A stretch of 64,000 bases of DNA from positions 1 to 64,000 of the forward strand of contig VBWC01000010.1 in NCBI GenBank assembly GCA_006218035.1. The letters run 5' to 3'. A program made the translations under genes and the position numbers. A model generated the notes under the pieces. It saw only the letters and a program-made list of their open reading frames with translations. It was not told where the DNA came from and searched no databases. Shown here piece after piece: positions 27,859 through 37,125 of the stretch. The stretch comes from Gammaproteobacteria bacterium (GTDB lineage: Bacteria > Pseudomonadota > Gammaproteobacteria > VBWC01). How positions within the stretch are numbered: position 1 is the stretch's first letter; each line of letters opens with the position of its first letter.

Positions 27859-29028
27859 ATGAAAAGAATCAGTATCGCCGCCGCCTGCATGCTCAGCATG
27901 GGGGTGGAAGCGGCCGACCTCACGTTGAAATGGAATAATTACGGCCAGCCGTTTGGCCACAATATCGTCGCTTATTGCGGCGTCAATGGCGCGGCGGCCC
28001 GCGAAATCACCTCGGTAGCCGCCACCGAAACGACCGCATCGTTTTTCATACCGGTCACCGCCGGCGATACCGTGCGTTGTTACGTCCGCGCGCTGCGATT
28101 AAGTGATCTGGCGCTTTCCAGTCCCAGCGCAGCGGTGGTCTATAACGCCACCGTCACCGACGCGCCTGCTCCCAAGCCAGCACCTGTTCCCGCGCCTGCT
28201 CCGGCGCCCGTGCCGACGCCTGCTCCCGCACCTGTGCCGACGCCAGCTCCTGCACCTGTGCCTGTACCTGTTCCCCCACCGGCACCGACAATTCCCATCG
28301 GCAGCAGTAATACGCCGCCCGGAATCAGTGGACTGCCACTCGCGCGTATCGCCTATGGCGACAGCTACTCTTTTCGTCCAGTGACCACCGACGCGGACGG
28401 CGACTATCTGTATTACGACATCACCAATCGACCCGCCTGGGCGGAATTCGATAGCGTCACCGCCGAATTACGCAGCTTGCGCGGGCGCCCGGCGAGTTAT
28501 GACATCGGCTTTTACAGTGGCATCGTGATTACCGTCAGTGACGGCCATACCACGCGGTCGCTACCGCCGTTCAGCGTCGAGGTCTACAACCCCGGTGCCG
28601 AGCCCACCGTGACGCCTCCGCCGGCGACAGCGCCGGTAGTGACCGCGCCGGCACCTACACCCGCACCCGCACCCGCACCCGCGCCGGCACCTACACCAGC
28701 GCCAGCGACTGCCACTGCGAACAGCGCGCCGACCATCACCGGCACGCCACCGGCGATAGCAATCGTTGACTCGGTCTACCTGTTTATACCGTACGCCCGC
28801 GATGACGAATACGACCTGCTGGACTTCAGCATCCAGAACCTGCCGCCGTGGGCCCAATTCAACCGCGCCACCGGTGAGCTGCGCGGCATGCGAATCATGA
28901 CGCCGGTGGGCTGGATCAAGCGACCGAACAGTTCCGACGTCGGCGTTTACCGAAACATCATTATTTCGGTGACCGATGGCAAGAAAACGACATCCCTGCC
29001 ACCGTTCACAATAACGGTAAAGTACTGA
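27859..29028 (+). CDS. Exported protein with two He_PIG (Ig-like) domains joined by Pro-Ala linkers
   Basis: The protein has 389 aa from the ATG at 27859, which gives a proper signal peptide (MKRISIAAACMLSMGVEAAD). The N-terminal part (about 20-100) resembles a fibronectin-like fold. Two similar domains follow, each with the He_PIG pattern: a YSFRPVTTDADGDYLYYDI segment followed by PAWAEFDSVTAELRSLRG and SDGHTTRSLPPFSVEV, and a second with PPWAQFNRATGELRGM and TDGKKTTSLPPFTITV. Pro/Ala/Thr/Val-rich linkers (PAPAPVPTPAPAPVP) precede each. It is likely a secreted or surface binding protein. No membrane anchor is visible at the C-terminus. Confidence 0.82.
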   Translation: MKRISIAAACMLSMGVEAADLTLKWNNYGQPFGHNIVAYCGVNGAAAREITSVAATETTASFFIPVTAGDTVRCYVRALRLSDLALSSPSAAVVYNATVTDAPAPKPAPVPAPAPAPVPTPAPAPVPTPAPAPVPVPVPPPAPTIPIGSSNTPPGISGLPLARIAYGDSYSFRPVTTDADGDYLYYDITNRPAWAEFDSVTAELRSLRGRPASYDIGFYSGIVITVSDGHTTRSLPPFSVEVYNPGAEPTVTPPPATAPVVTAPAPTPAPAPAPAPAPTPAPATATANSAPTITGTPPAIAIVDSVYLFIPYARDDEYDLLDFSIQNLPPWAQFNRATGELRGMRIMTPVGWIKRPNSSDVGVYRNIIISVTDGKKTTSLPPFTITVKY

Positions 29029-29089
29029 CCGTCGATCACCCGCAGGTTACCATGACCCGTCGGCAACCAGCTCCGGCGGGAACCTGTCC

Positions 29090-29914
29090 ATGAAAAAGTC
29101 TGTTTTGATCACGGGCTGCTCCAGCGGCATCGGCCTGTGCGTTGCCACTGGACTGGCGGCGCGCGGTTACCATGTATTCGCCACTGCCCGCAAAGCCGAA
29201 GACCTCGCGCGACTTCGGCAACTCGGGCTGGACGCGCTGGCACTCGACCTGGACGATCCGACATCGATCAACGCCGCGGTTGACCAGGTATTGGACAAAA
29301 CCGGCGGTACGCTCGATGCACTGTTCAATAACGGCGCGTATGGACAACCCGGCGCGGTGGAGGACTTAAGCCGCGACGCGCTGCGCGCGCAATTCGAAAC
29401 CAACCTGTTCGGCACCATCGAACTCACCAACCGAGTCATTCCGGTGATGCGCAGACAAGGTCACGGCCGCATCATCCAGAACAGCTCGGTGCTTGGACTG
29501 GTAGCGCTGCGCTACCGCGGCGCCTATACGGCGACCAAGTTTGCACTCGAAGCACTGTCGGATACCTTGCGCCTCGAACTGCGGAATACCGGCATACACG
29601 TGTCGCTGATCGAACCGGGCCCGATACTGAGCCGTTTCCGGGAAAACTCGCACGCCGCGTACCGACGGTGGATACGACCGGAGACGAGTCCGCACCGTGA
29701 ACAGTATCGCGCGCTGGAACAGCGTCTCGCGACGGCGGGAGCGGCTGTCCCGTTCACGCTGCCACCGGAGGCGGTGCTTAACAAGGTGATACACGCGCTG
29801 GAAAGCCCGCGCCCGCACGTGCGTTACTACGTAACCGTCCCGACCTGGCTGCTGGCCGTGTTGCGCCGGGTATTGCCGTACCGCGTGATGGACCGGGTAC
29901 TGCAAAAGATATAA
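29090..29914 (+). CDS. Short-chain dehydrogenase/reductase
   Basis: The protein has 274 aa of the classical SDR type. The nucleotide-binding motif is TGCSSGIG at residues 8-15, followed by NNGAYG, the serine region IIQNSSVLGL, and the catalytic YTATK. ATARKAEDLARL after strand 2 favours NADP(H). LIEPGPILSRF follows the active site as in hydroxysteroid- or retinol-dehydrogenase-like bacterial SDRs. The substrate is unknown. It stands alone between the He_PIG gene and acnA. Confidence 0.88.
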   Translation: MKKSVLITGCSSGIGLCVATGLAARGYHVFATARKAEDLARLRQLGLDALALDLDDPTSINAAVDQVLDKTGGTLDALFNNGAYGQPGAVEDLSRDALRAQFETNLFGTIELTNRVIPVMRRQGHGRIIQNSSVLGLVALRYRGAYTATKFALEALSDTLRLELRNTGIHVSLIEPGPILSRFRENSHAAYRRWIRPETSPHREQYRALEQRLATAGAAVPFTLPPEAVLNKVIHALESPRPHVRYYVTVPTWLLAVLRRVLPYRVMDRVLQKI

Positions 29915-30042
29915 CCGTCCGTAACGGCGCGCCGGCGACGACGGGCAACCGGCCAGTCGAGATAGTCACACCGGCGGTTTCATGGTAAAAACATTCAGTT
30001 ATTCAGACGGCTTGGGTATCCTTGCCGGTCCTTTTCACAGGC

Positions 30043-32847
30043 ATGGCCAGACAAGACAGGACGATACCCTTGGACAGTTTCAAGACAACCGCAACGCTCA
30101 CCGCCGCAGGCAAGCAATACCGTTACCGCTCACTGCGGGTACTGGAGGAACTAGGCATCGCCGAGCTGGCGCGTCTGCCGTACTCGATACGCATCCTGCT
30201 CGAGAATCTGCTGCGCCATGAAGACGGCGAGACAGTCACCGCCGACGATATCCGCGCGCTGGCGAACTGGGGCAAGGACGGCAATTCGGACAGCGAGATA
30301 TTTTTCATGCCGTCACGGGTGCTGTTGCAGGACTTCACCGGCGTACCGGCGGTTGCCGATCTGGCGGCGATGCGCTCGGCGCTGAAGCGCCTCGGCGGCG
30401 ACCCAAGCCGCATCAACCCGTATACCCCGGCCGATCTGGTCATCGACCACTCGGTGCAGGTGGACAGTTACGGCAACGCCGCGGCATTCGAGGCGAACGC
30501 CGCGCTGGAGATGGAACGCAACCGCGAGCGTTATCAGTTTCTGCGCTGGGGCCAGAACGCGCTGAACAACTTCCGCGTGGTACCGCCGGACAGTGGCATC
30601 GTCCATCAGGTCAATCTCGAACATCTGGCCAGCGTAGTGATGACCGCAGAGCGCGGCGGCGCGACCTGGGCCTATCCGGATTCGCTGATCGGCACGGATT
30701 CGCACAGCACCATGATCAACGGCCTCGGCGTGCTCGGCTGGGGCGTCGGTGGTATCGAGGCGGAAGCGGCGTTGCTCGGCCAGCCGTCGTCGCTGCTGAC
30801 ACCGAAAGTCGTCGGTTTCAAACTCAGCGGCGCGCTGCCGACCGGATGTACCGCCACCGATCTGGTGCTGTCGATCACCGAACGCCTGCGCAAGCATGGC
30901 GTCGTGGGCAAGTTCGTGGAGTTTTTCGGCCCCGGCCTCGACACGCTGTCGCTCGCCGATCGCGCAACGATCGCCAACATGGCGCCCGAATATGGCGCAA
31001 CGATGGGGCTCTTCCCGGTCGATGACCGGACCATCGATTACCTGCGCCTGACCGGACGCGACGCGTACATCCCGCTGGTCGAGCAGTATTACAAGACACA
31101 AGGCCTGTGGTACACGGCCAGCCAGCCGGAACCGGTCTTTTCCGAGACCGTTGCCTTCGACATGAACAAGGTGGTACCCAGCATGGCCGGCCCCAGCCGG
31201 CCGCAGGACCGTGTGCCGCTGCAGTCGGTACGCACCTCGTTCCGCAAAATGCTCGCCGATCAGTTCAAGGACAAAAACACCGGCGTGGACCCCGCCGCGA
31301 TACAGAGCTGGCTGGGCGAAGGCGGCAGCCCCGCGCTGAACGCCCCGGAACTGGCCGCCAACCATCCGGACGAGGCGCTGAAAGAGCTCGGTAAAACCGT
31401 CCCGGTGCGCCAACCCGATGGCGTGGCCTACAATCTGTGTCACGGCTCGGTCGTCATCGCGGCGATTACCAGTTGCACCAACACGTCGAATCCGTCGGTC
31501 ATGATCGCCGCCGCACTGCTGGCACGCAACGCGGTGAGACGCGGGCTGCAGGTCAAGCCGTGGGTCAAGACCAGCCTGGCACCCGGCTCACTGGTCGTCA
31601 CCGACTACCTGATATCGTCCGGCCTGATGCCGTATCTGGAGGCGCTGCGCTTTCACCTGGTCGGCTACGGCTGCACGACCTGCATCGGTAACAGCGGCCC
31701 GCTGCCGCCGCACATCCGCGCCGCGATCGAGAGCGGCGGCCTCGCGGTCGCGGCGGTGCTGTCCGGCAACCGTAATTTCGAGGGCCGGGTCAACGCGCGG
31801 GTACGCGCCAACTACCTGGGCTCGCCGCCGCTGGTTGTCGCCTACGCGCTGGCCGGCAACATCAACATTGATCTGACCAAAGACCCGCTCGGCGCGGATT
31901 CGGCGGGGCAATTTGTTTACCTGAAAGACATCTGGCCGTCGCGCGAGGAAATCAACAGCGTCGTCGAGCACTCCGTGCTGCCAGCGCAGTTTGAACGCAG
32001 TTACCGGGATATATTCAAGGGCGACAAAAAGTGGAACAGCCTGCCGGTCCCCACCGGCGAGCTGTATGAATGGGACGAAAAATCGACCTATATCAAGGAG
32101 CCGCCGTTTTTCGCGAAGCTCACCGCCAAACCGGCACCGCTGGTGGACATCAGCAATGCGCGGGTCCTCGCGCTGCTCGGCGATTCGGTTACGACGGACC
32201 ATATATCGCCCGCCGGCTCGATCGGCAAGGACTCTCCGGCCGGCCGGTACCTGCTCGGCCTCGGTGTCGAACAAAAGGATTTCAATTCCTACGGCGCGCG
32301 GCGCGGCAATCATGAAGTGATGGTGCGCGGCACGTTCGCCAATGTGCGGCTGCGTAACCAGCTGGTGCCCGGCGTCGAGGGCGGCATGACGATCCATCTG
32401 CCGGACAAGACGCCGATGCCGATCTACGACGCCGCGATGAAGTACCAGCAGGAGAAAGTAGCGCTGGTCGTGCTCGCCGGCAAGGAGTATGGCACCGGCT
32501 CATCGCGCGACTGGGCTGCCAAAGGGCCCAAGTTACTCGGCATACGTGCCGCGATCGCCGAAAGCTACGAGCGCATACACCGCTCCAATCTGATCGGCAT
32601 GGGCATCCTGCCATTGCAATACCGGGACGGGGAAAACGCCGCGTCACTCGGCCTGACCGGGCATGAGACGTTCGATATCGCCGGCCTCGCCGCATTGACG
32701 CCGGGACAGATGATCACCGTGACCGCGAAAAGCGCCAACGGCGAGCAAAAGGTGTTCAAGGTCACCGCACGCATCGACACACCGAACGAGCTGGAATATT
32801 TCCGTAACGACGGCATCCTGTCGTTCGTCTTGCGGCAAACGCTGTAG
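30043..32847 (+). CDS. acnA: Aconitate hydratase A
   Basis: AcnA interconverts citrate and isocitrate. The protein has 934 aa from the ATG at 30043. A TTG at 30070 with AGGA upstream would start at the conserved DSFKTTATL and is a real alternative. Fe-S ligands lie in AAITSCTNTSNP and GYGCTTCIGNSGPL. Other family motifs are IGTDSHSTMINGLGVLGWGV, YPDSLIGTDSHS and GKEYGTGSSRDWAAKGP in the swivel domain. The length is slightly above E. coli AcnA. No citrate synthase or isocitrate dehydrogenase gene is nearby. Confidence 0.97.
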   Translation: MARQDRTIPLDSFKTTATLTAAGKQYRYRSLRVLEELGIAELARLPYSIRILLENLLRHEDGETVTADDIRALANWGKDGNSDSEIFFMPSRVLLQDFTGVPAVADLAAMRSALKRLGGDPSRINPYTPADLVIDHSVQVDSYGNAAAFEANAALEMERNRERYQFLRWGQNALNNFRVVPPDSGIVHQVNLEHLASVVMTAERGGATWAYPDSLIGTDSHSTMINGLGVLGWGVGGIEAEAALLGQPSSLLTPKVVGFKLSGALPTGCTATDLVLSITERLRKHGVVGKFVEFFGPGLDTLSLADRATIANMAPEYGATMGLFPVDDRTIDYLRLTGRDAYIPLVEQYYKTQGLWYTASQPEPVFSETVAFDMNKVVPSMAGPSRPQDRVPLQSVRTSFRKMLADQFKDKNTGVDPAAIQSWLGEGGSPALNAPELAANHPDEALKELGKTVPVRQPDGVAYNLCHGSVVIAAITSCTNTSNPSVMIAAALLARNAVRRGLQVKPWVKTSLAPGSLVVTDYLISSGLMPYLEALRFHLVGYGCTTCIGNSGPLPPHIRAAIESGGLAVAAVLSGNRNFEGRVNARVRANYLGSPPLVVAYALAGNINIDLTKDPLGADSAGQFVYLKDIWPSREEINSVVEHSVLPAQFERSYRDIFKGDKKWNSLPVPTGELYEWDEKSTYIKEPPFFAKLTAKPAPLVDISNARVLALLGDSVTTDHISPAGSIGKDSPAGRYLLGLGVEQKDFNSYGARRGNHEVMVRGTFANVRLRNQLVPGVEGGMTIHLPDKTPMPIYDAAMKYQQEKVALVVLAGKEYGTGSSRDWAAKGPKLLGIRAAIAESYERIHRSNLIGMGILPLQYRDGENAASLGLTGHETFDIAGLAALTPGQMITVTAKSANGEQKVFKVTARIDTPNELEYFRNDGILSFVLRQTL

Positions 32848-33058
32848 GCCGATGCGGTTTCAGCTGCGCGGCCTGCTGCCGGCCATCTGGTTTCCGGCAG
32901 CCTCGGCGATGGACAAGGCGGATATCGACTATACGACGGGCCTGGAGCTGTCGTTTTAGCGTAAAGAAATCCGTCAGTTTCCGGCACCGCCGGTGCAAAT
33001 CGCCGGGGGCCATGCTAGCATCCTGGCAGATCCATACGAATTCGCAGGGGGGATTCCG

Positions 33059-33352
33059 ATGGAGCATGACCAGCGCCAACATACGCGTGTCGACCTGTCG
33101 CTCGAAACCATCTATTACGCCGAAGACGTCATCGGCGACGAGAGGGATCGCATGCACTACTTCGGCACCATCACCAATATGAGCAAGGGTGGCGTCGGCA
33201 TGGTGGTCGGCTGCCCGCATGAAGTCAACGAAGAGCTATGGCTGGAAGGGATAGGACAATCCCCCATGCCACTCGCCGGCCTGGTACGCTGGATACGCAG
33301 CTACCAGGGCAAATACGAGATGGGGCTGCAGTTCAGATCCGCTGACGCCTGA
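33059..33352 (+). CDS. Single-domain PilZ protein
   Basis: The protein has 97 aa from the ATG at 33059, which has AGGGGGG about 7 bases upstream. It is a stand-alone PilZ domain. The c-di-GMP-binding RxxxR motif is RQHTR near the N-terminus, and the second motif (D/N)xSxxG is NMSKGGVG. LAGLVRWIRSYQGKYEMGLQF is the typical closing beta hairpin (split as LAGLVRWIRSY and GKYEMGLQF). Both ligand motifs are intact, so it should bind c-di-GMP. Its output partner is unknown. Confidence 0.88.
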   Translation: MEHDQRQHTRVDLSLETIYYAEDVIGDERDRMHYFGTITNMSKGGVGMVVGCPHEVNEELWLEGIGQSPMPLAGLVRWIRSYQGKYEMGLQFRSADA

Positions 33353-33395
33353 CGGTCCGCTCGCCCGCGCGACACCCTGTCAGACAAATCGCGTT

Positions 33396-35996
33396 TCAGG
33401 CCGCGGACGCCGCGCGGCGCGCACCTTTGGCAAACAGCAGACCTTCCCCGCTCAGCTCTACCTCTATCGTATCGCCCGGAGCGAATTCACCCGCCAGGAT
33501 GCGTTCGGCCAGCGGATTCTCCAGCAGCTGCTGGATGGCACGCTGCAGCGGTCGCGCGCCGTAGACCGGATCAAATCCCGCCTCGCCTATCCTGTCGAGC
33601 GCCGCGTCGCTGATCCGGATGTCCATGTCACGGTCGCGCAGGCGCTGGCGCAACCCGCTGATCTGGATGGTGGCGATCGAACGGATATGTTCACGACCCA
33701 GCGGATGGAACACCACCACGTCATCGATACGGTTGATAAACTCGGGCCGAAAGTTCTGCGCAACAATCTCCGTCACGGCCGCCTTCATCGCCGGATAGTT
33801 CTCTTCTCCGGCCATTTCCTGAATGATGTGCGAACCCAGATTCGACGTCATTACGATCACCGTATTGCGGAAATCCACGACCCGGCCGTGACCGTCGGTC
33901 AGGCGCCCGTCATCGAGCACCTGCAACAGGATATTGAATACCTCCGGATGCGCCTTCTCGACCTCGTCCAGTAAAATTACCGAATACGGTTTGCGACGCA
34001 CCGCCTCGGTCAGATAACCGCCCTCCTCGTAACCGACGTAGCCGGGCGGCGCGCCGATCAGCCGCGACACCGAGTGTTTTTCCATGAACTCCGACATATC
34101 GATACGCACCATGGCGTCGCGCGTATCGAACAAAAATTGCGCGAGCGCCTTGCAGAGCTCGGTCTTGCCGACGCCGGTCGGCCCGAGAAACAGGAATGAC
34201 CCGTTCGGCCGGTTCGGATTCGACAGCCCGGCACGCGAACGGCGGATCGCGTTCGCCACGACGCGCACCGCCTCTTCCTGCCCGACGATCTGTTGATGCA
34301 GCAATTCTTCCATGCGCAACAGCTTGTCGCGCTCGCCCTCGAGCATCTTGGTCACCGGTATGCCGGTCCAGCTCGACACGATCTCGGCGATCTCCTCCTC
34401 GGTCACGCGATTGCGCAGCAGCTTCATCGTCTTGACATCGGCGCGCGACGCGCCCTCAAGTTGTTTTTCAAGCTCGGGAATTCGACCGTACTGCAGTTCC
34501 GACATGCGCGCGAGATCACTGGCGCGACGCGCGGTTTCGAGCTCGATGCGGGCCCGGTCCAGATCCTCCTTGATCTGCTGCGCGCCCTGGACAATCGCCT
34601 TCTCCGTCTTCCAGATTTCCTCGAGATCGGAAAACTCGCGTTGCAGGGCGGCAATCTCGTTTTCGAGGTTCTGCAGCCGCTTCTTCGACGACTCGTCCGT
34701 TTCCTTGATGAGCGCCTCGCGTTCGATCTTGAGCTGTATCAAGCGGCGCTCGAGACGATCCATAGCCTCCGGTTTGGAATCGATCTCGATACGGATACGA
34801 CTCGCCGCCTCGTCGACCAGATCGATCGCCTTGTCCGGCAGATTCCGGTCGGTGATATAGCGGTGCGACAGGACAGCGGCGGAAACCAGCGCCGGATCGG
34901 TGATCTCGACGCCGTGATGGACCTCGTATTTGTCTTTCAGGCCGCGCAGGATCGCGATCGTGTCCTCGACCGATGGCTCATCGACGAGCACCTTCTGAAA
35001 ACGCCGCTCCAGCGCCGCGTCTTTTTCGATGTACTTGCGGTACTCATCCAGCGTCGTCGCGCCGACGCAGTGCAACTCGCCGCGCGCCAGCGCCGGCTTG
35101 AGCATGTTGCCGGCATCCATCGCGCCTTCGGCCTTGCCGGCACCGACCATCGTGTGCAGCTCATCAATAAACAGGATCACCCCGCCTTCCTGTTTCTTCA
35201 GATCGGTCAGCACCGCCTTCAGCCGTTCCTCGAATTCACCGCGGTACTTGGCGCCGGCGATCAACGCACCGAGGTCCAGCGACAGCAGACGTTTGCCTTT
35301 CAGGCCTTCCGGCACTTCGCCGTTGACGATACGTTGCGCGAGTCCCTCAACGATGGCGGTCTTGCCGACCCCGGGCTCGCCGATCAGCACCGGATTGTTC
35401 TTGGTGCGGCGCTGCAAGACCTGGATGGTGCGGCGGATCTCGTCATCGCGGCCGACTACCGGATCGAGCTTGCTCTGCTCGGCACGCTCGGTCATATCGA
35501 TCGTGTATTTTTCCAGCGCCTGGCGCTGCTCCTCGGCGTTCGGGTCATCGACGCGCTCGCCGCCGCGCAGTTTGTTGACGGCCTCTTCAACGGCACCCCT
35601 GGACGCGCCCGCCGCGCGCAGCAATTTGCCGACGACACCCTGATCGTCGAGCGCCGCCATCACAAATAATTCGCTGGAGATGTACACGTCCTTGCGATCC
35701 TGTGCCAGCTTGTCAGTGACGTTCAGCACGCGGCCAAGGTCATTGGAAATATGGACATCGCCGCTGGCGCCCTTGACCTGAGGCAGACGATCGAGTGCCT
35801 CGCCGAGCTGGGACCGCAGTTTATTAACATTGACCGCGGACTGAACCAGCAGGTGCCGAACCGTCCCGCCCTCCTGATCGAGCAGCGCAATCATCAGGTG
35901 CAACGGCTCAATGAACTGGTGATCGCGTCCAACGGCGAGGCTCTGGGCATCGGCCAGCGCAAACTGGAATTTACTGGTCAGTTTATCCATTCTCAT
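33396..35996 (-). CDS. clpB: ATP-dependent disaggregase ClpB
   Basis: The protein has 866 aa, the usual size. Domain order: N-domain (1-145), AAA1 with Walker [10 protein letters not shown] and [15 protein letters not shown], coiled-coil middle domain (about 400-525, with [19 protein letters not shown]), AAA2 with [10 protein letters not shown] and [20 protein letters not shown], and the C-terminal [14 protein letters not shown]. ClpB works with DnaK to dissolve aggregates. The middle domain separates it from ClpA/ClpC. A heat-shock-type promoter lies upstream at 36034-36063. Confidence 0.98.
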   Translation of the reverse strand: MRMDKLTSKFQFALADAQSLAVGRDHQFIEPLHLMIALLDQEGGTVRHLLVQSAVNVNKLRSQLGEALDRLPQVKGASGDVHISNDLGRVLNVTDKLAQDRKDVYISSELFVMAALDDQGVVGKLLRAAGASRGAVEEAVNKLRGGERVDDPNAEEQRQALEKYTIDMTERAEQSKLDPVVGRDDEIRRTIQVLQRRTKNNPVLIGEPGVGKTAIVEGLAQRIVNGEVPEGLKGKRLLSLDLGALIAGAKYRGEFEERLKAVLTDLKKQEGGVILFIDELHTMVGAGKAEGAMDAGNMLKPALARGELHCVGATTLDEYRKYIEKDAALERRFQKVLVDEPSVEDTIAILRGLKDKYEVHHGVEITDPALVSAAVLSHRYITDRNLPDKAIDLVDEAASRIRIEIDSKPEAMDRLERRLIQLKIEREALIKETDESSKKRLQNLENEIAALQREFSDLEEIWKTEKAIVQGAQQIKEDLDRARIELETARRASDLARMSELQYGRIPELEKQLEGASRADVKTMKLLRNRVTEEEIAEIVSSWTGIPVTKMLEGERDKLLRMEELLHQQIVGQEEAVRVVANAIRRSRAGLSNPNRPNGSFLFLGPTGVGKTELCKALAQFLFDTRDAMVRIDMSEFMEKHSVSRLIGAPPGYVGYEEGGYLTEAVRRKPYSVILLDEVEKAHPEVFNILLQVLDDGRLTDGHGRVVDFRNTVIVMTSNLGSHIIQEMAGEENYPAMKAAVTEIVAQNFRPEFINRIDDVVVFHPLGREHIRSIATIQISGLRQRLRDRDMDIRISDAALDRIGEAGFDPVYGARPLQRAIQQLLENPLAERILAGEFAPGDTIEVELSGEGLLFAKGARRAASAA

Positions 35997-36033
35997 TGGT
36001 ATCTACCCGAATAGGCTGCTGTTTACCGTTACC

Positions 36034-36063
36034 ACTATGGAGCCTGCACCGGGCAAATTCAAG
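36034..36063 (-). promoter_or_regulatory. Sigma-32-type heat-shock promoter of clpB
   Basis: On the minus strand CTTGAAT (-35) and CTCCATAGT (-10) are 14 bases apart. The sigma-32 consensus is CTTGAAA and CCCCATNT with a 13-15 base gap. Transcription would start about 30 bases before the clpB ATG. ClpB is a standard heat-shock gene, which makes the match more credible. Confidence 0.65.
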
Positions 36064-36196
36064 CAAGCCGCCGGCCCTGCATGAATCCGGTAACGGCGCA
36101 CGACAAAGACAGTGAATGCTGTATTGATATATGATCTGCGCAGTCAGGAATTTCACGCACGGCCAGGTGCTCGACAACACTCTACGCATTCATTTT

Positions 36197-37039
36197 ATGA
36201 CCTTACCTGATCCACCGGCGGACGTTCTGCACGCCGTGCAACACGCGCTGGCCGAGGACATCGGCAGCGGCGACGTCACCGCCGCGCTGATTCCGGAGAC
36301 GGCGACCGCGCGTGCCGTCGTTATCGCGCGCGAGGCGGCGGTGTTGTGCGGGACGGCCTGGTTTAACGCGGCGTTTAACCAGCTCGACAGCCGCATTGCA
36401 ATCGACTGGCAACATCAGGACGGTGACGATATCGCCGCGAACGCGCGGCTCTGTGTCCTGCGCGGACCGGCACGACCGATGTTGACCGGCGAGCGTACCG
36501 CCCTGAACTTTCTGCAGACGCTGTCGGGCACCGCGACACTGGCACGGCGCTACGTGCAGGCCGTTGCCGGCACGGATGCCCGGGTGCTCGATACCCGCAA
36601 GACCATCCCCGGCCTGCGCAGCGCCCAGAAATACGCAACCGCGGTCGGCGGCTGCATGAACCATCGTCGCGGGCTGTATGACGGCATCCTGATCAAGGAA
36701 AACCATATCGCCGCGAGCGGCTCGATACGCGAGGCGATCGCGTGTGCCAGGCAGCGCGCACCCCACCTGCCGGTGGAGGTCGAGGTCGAGAATCTCGGCG
36801 AACTCCATCAGGCGTTAGCGGAGGGTGCGGAGATCGTGCTGCTCGACAACTTCGCCATCGACGCGCTGCGCGAGGCGGTGGACATTAATCGCGGGCGGGC
36901 AAAGCTCGAGGCATCGGGGGGTATATCTCTGGATAACATCCTGGCGGTCGCCGGCACCGGCGTCGATTTTATTTCGGTGGGCGCGCTGACCAAGGACGTG
37001 CGCGCCATCGACCTGTCGATGCGCTTCGAGATCCGCTAA
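36197..37039 (+). CDS. nadC: Nicotinate-nucleotide diphosphorylase (carboxylating) NadC
   Basis: NadC converts quinolinate and PRPP to nicotinate mononucleotide. The protein has 280 aa from the ATG at 36197; the frame opens at 36131 but the first 22 codons do not resemble the family. Signatures are EDIGSGDVTAALIP, ERTALNFLQTLSGTAT, DTRKTIPGLRSAQKYA, HRRGLYDGILIKENHI, and the C-terminal EASGGISLDNI and GVDFISVGALTK. With NadA in this window it supplies de novo NAD. It is divergent from clpB. Confidence 0.96.
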   Translation: MTLPDPPADVLHAVQHALAEDIGSGDVTAALIPETATARAVVIAREAAVLCGTAWFNAAFNQLDSRIAIDWQHQDGDDIAANARLCVLRGPARPMLTGERTALNFLQTLSGTATLARRYVQAVAGTDARVLDTRKTIPGLRSAQKYATAVGGCMNHRRGLYDGILIKENHIAASGSIREAIACARQRAPHLPVEVEVENLGELHQALAEGAEIVLLDNFAIDALREAVDINRGRAKLEASGGISLDNILAVAGTGVDFISVGALTKDVRAIDLSMRFEIR

Positions 37040-37125
37040 TCGCCGATCCATTGCTCTATAATAGCGCGACACCGGGCCGCCCGGCGGCCGGGATGACCGA
37101 TCCATAACCGACAACGTCTGACTCT

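Noticed and set aside
28160-28290. Short regular DNA repeats, checked as a CRISPR or minisatellite
   Set aside because: They are in-frame Pro-Ala-Val-Thr codons of a linker, with no conserved repeat-spacer pattern.
30313-31443. 376-codon minus-strand frame
   Set aside because: Antisense to acnA; no signature.
32852-32959. 35-codon plus-strand frame starting MRFQLRGLLPAIWFPAASA
   Set aside because: It looks a little like a signal peptide but ends after 35 codons, with no homologue I recognise and a poor ribosome site.
34293-35669. 458-codon plus-strand frame
   Set aside because: Antisense to clpB; no protein signature.
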